Below, in pieces: positions 62,699-64,000 of a stretch of 64,000 nt of DNA (positions within the stretch are counted from its first letter, which is position 1; each line of letters starts with the position of its first letter). This stretch comes from Candidatus Poribacteria bacterium (GTDB lineage Bacteria; Poribacteria; WGA-4E; WGA-3G): contig JAJEEK010000122.1 of the NCBI GenBank assembly GCA_022821065.1, positions 1 to 64,000 on the forward strand, written 5' to 3'. The position numbers and the translations under genes were made by a program. Under the pieces are notes generated by a model that made no database searches, was not told the origin of the DNA, and saw only the letters and a program-made list of their open reading frames with translations.

Positions 62699-63016
62699 AT
62701 GGATTTGCGAGACTATTTCGATTTTATAGACGACGAGAACATCCGTATTCACGGACATCGTGTTTATGTAGACAACGTGTTGAGCAATTATCTTTGGGGT
62801 GAAGGGCCTGATGAACTCCAGCAGCGCTACCCACAGATGTCAATCGAGAAAATCTACGCCACCATCCTCTATTACTTGGCGAATAAAGCGGAAATGGATG
62901 CATACATGGCCCGCGTAGAAAAAGGCAGAGAAGAAAGATATCAGGAATGGCTACAAACCGAAGCATCAAACCCAGAATATATTGAACGGCGCGAACGCAT
63001 CGCGAACGCATTTTAA
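62699..63016 (+). CDS. DUF433 antitoxin-type protein, frameshifted at its 3' end
   Basis: The 105-aa reading frame has the DUF433 core: IRIHGHRVYVDNVLSNYLWG and PQMSIEKIYATILYYLANKA. Such proteins are antitoxins paired with DUF5615 PIN-like toxins. An 11-bp tandem duplication (CGCGAACGCAT at 62990-63000 and 63001-63011) shifts the frame and gives an early stop. Removing one copy restores 129 residues ending RERILKAREKWIAEGKVSPS and so on, which matches the tail of the paralogue at 63133. A strong AAGGAGG precedes the ATG. Confidence 0.8.
   Translation: MDLRDYFDFIDDENIRIHGHRVYVDNVLSNYLWGEGPDELQQRYPQMSIEKIYATILYYLANKAEMDAYMARVEKGREERYQEWLQTEASNPEYIERRERIANAF
62990..63011. repeat. 11-bp tandem duplication causing a frameshift
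   Basis: CGCGAACGCAT occurs twice, perfectly and adjacently. Its length is not a multiple of three. Confidence 0.9.
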
Positions 63017-63076
63017 AGGCACGTGAAAAATGGATTGCCGAAGGGAAAGTATCGCCTTCGGAAGTAAGGGGAGCGG

Positions 63077-63229
63077 ATGCGGCCACGGTTTCTACTTGAT
63101 GAAGACATGGACCCTGAGGTTCGGGTACAACTATGGATTTGCGAGACTATTTCGATTTTATTGATGATACCAGCATCCGCATTAAGGGGCACCGCGTTTA
63201 TATTGATGAGGTGTTGGAAGAGCATCTAA
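63077..63229 (+). pseudogene. truncated DUF5615-type toxin
   Basis: The frame starts MRPRFLLDEDMDPEVRVQL, like the N-terminus of DUF5615 PIN-like toxins (RFLLDENL type). It overlaps the restored end of the first antitoxin (63099), as in intact modules. After about 19 codons it runs into the next DUF433 gene in another frame and ends at 63229. Only the first 57 bases are toxin-like; the rest is overlap. Confidence 0.65.
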
Positions 63230-63504
63230 AGGGCAAAACACCTGAAGATATCTTGTACTGCTTCAAAAACTTACCCTTGGAAAAAATCTATGCAACACTC
63301 CTTTATTATGAGGTAAACAGAGCGGAAATGGACGCTTACCTGCAACGGGTGAGACAATACCACGAAACATCACGCCAAGAGTGGCAGACAACACAAGGAC
63401 CAACATTAGCAATTGTTGAGGAACGAAACCGTTTGAAAAAAGAACGGGAACGACTGATCGCTGAAGGCAAATTCGACCCTATTTTAGATAGACCTGCATC
63501 TTAA
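63133..63504 (+). CDS. DUF433 antitoxin-type protein, second paralogue
   Basis: A 123-aa protein starting MDLRDYFDFIDDTSIRIKGH, the same start as the neighbour, with EKIYATLLYYEVNRAEMDAY. Its tail is intact (KKERERLIAEGKFDPILDRP). It is preceded by the truncated toxin, and its own toxin is not seen in the next 500 bases. Probably an orphan antitoxin left after recombination between two modules. It may act as a regulator. Confidence 0.8.
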   Translation: MDLRDYFDFIDDTSIRIKGHRVYIDEVLEEHLKGKTPEDILYCFKNLPLEKIYATLLYYEVNRAEMDAYLQRVRQYHETSRQEWQTTQGPTLAIVEERNRLKKERERLIAEGKFDPILDRPAS

Positions 63505-63533
63505 ATCTCAACGTATTCTCGGAGATGCTGGAT

Positions 63534-64000
63534 ATGCATTTTACGCTTATCAATATGTTGATCACTAACAAACGCTTCATAAAAAGATATGCCTCACTTT
63601 TCGCTCTCACCTCAGTTATTCTTTTATCGGTGGGTATCTCTTATAGTGCCGCCTTTACCTACCATTGGGAGATAGATGAAACACCAGAAGGCAGTGAAAG
63701 CGTAACCCCTATTGCCCCCATTGAAGTAAAGATAATTGACGAGCCTGTGGAAGTATCAGATTCTACAGGCTCATATATGTTGATACGAAAATATTCTGTA
63801 TATCCTGATGTATCTTGGAATCGTGAATATATTGACAAGTTAATCAAAACCTTTGAATCTATACCACAGAAAACTAACGATATCTATGAAGGATTGTCAT
63901 CAAATAACATCTCTATATGGAAACTAACAGATCAACATTTACTGAACGATATTCATATTGAATATCAAGATAATATACGTCTTGTAACTATTGCCAAAGA
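63534..64000 (+). CDS. exported or membrane-anchored protein, N-terminal part (runs off the window)
   Basis: The frame is open from the ATG at 63534 to the window edge, about 155 codons. A basic stretch (NKRFIKRY) is followed by a hydrophobic segment (ASLFALTSVILLSVGISYSA), a signal peptide or anchor. The visible rest (FTYHWEIDETPEGSESVTP, VSDSTGSYMLIRKYSVYP) is polar and matches no family I know. GGAG lies 9 nt upstream. Confidence 0.6.
   Translation, partial: MHFTLINMLITNKRFIKRYASLFALTSVILLSVGISYSAAFTYHWEIDETPEGSESVTPIAPIEVKIIDEPVEVSDSTGSYMLIRKYSVYPDVSWNREYIDKLIKTFESIPQKTNDIYEGLSSNNISIWKLTDQHLLNDIHIEYQDNIRLVTIAK

Noticed and set aside
1..64000. Insertion sequences, prophage genes, tRNA or rRNA genes
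   Set aside because: No transposase, integrase, phage structural gene or recognisable RNA gene was found by reading; small RNA genes cannot be excluded without a search.

Overview
The window is gene-dense bacterial DNA with no rRNA, tRNA or CRISPR array that I could see. The gene content suggests an uncultured marine or sponge-associated lineage, with Candidatus Poribacteria the best guess. It includes lone EutN/CcmL microcompartment vertex proteins, a gingipain-like C25 protease with a type IX-style C-terminal domain, NPCBM and FG-GAP/ASPIC-UnbV secreted proteins, GTP-dependent PEP carboxykinase, a BamA/TamA-type outer-membrane protein, and many short hairpin repeats between and inside genes. 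The outer-membrane and lipoprotein genes imply a Gram-negative envelope. The lineage is an inference from content, not from a marker phylogeny.

Layout. 1-3.4 kb: an NtrC-type sigma-54 regulator, two EutN/CcmL vertex genes and a lipoprotein. The regulator and first vertex gene lie between a 93-bp inverted repeat (92/93 matching). 3.6-8.7 kb: a giant C25 protease. 9.1-25.8 kb: a defence-like island. Its core is a PLD-nuclease/SNF2-type helicase, an Eco57I/PglX-like DNA methylase and a TIR-TPR protein, joined by ATGA overlaps. Three tandem FRG-domain/TPR paralogues follow and share a C-terminal tail with the TIR protein. Then come a 386-aa protein with a PIN-like end, an uncharacterised gene pair, an AbrB-like orphan and an Rpn-tail-like small gene. 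25.8-29.5 kb: GNAT acetyltransferase, ndk and two paralogous NPCBM secreted proteins.

29.5-45.6 kb is one long minus-strand block. It holds the translation/envelope cluster rpsB-tsf-frr-cdsA-dxr-rseP (pyrH and uppS missing from the usual order), then a family-4 uracil-DNA glycosylase, priA, a class I aldolase-like gene, an ATP-grasp ligase, an FG-GAP/ASPIC protein and a TPR protein. Nearly every junction in this block carries a hairpin element built of tandem 7-bp units. Related elements are read in frame inside the FG-GAP and TPR genes.

46-64 kb is mixed: an APH-like kinase, an amidohydrolase, queE, a VOC protein, two STAS paralogues and a heparinase II/III-like protein. A one-chain DarT-DarG (ADP-ribosyltransferase plus macrodomain) gene follows, with a small upstream ORF and an operator-like palindrome on its promoter. 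Next are a tandem-ATPase ECF-type ABC protein, a B12-binding radical SAM protein, a BamA/TamA homologue and pckG. The window ends with a broken DUF433/DUF5615 toxin-antitoxin array, in which an 11-bp tandem duplication frameshifts one antitoxin, and a partial exported protein.

Start codons were chosen here from Shine-Dalgarno spacing, ATGA overlaps and family N-termini, so several genes are shorter than their longest open frame.
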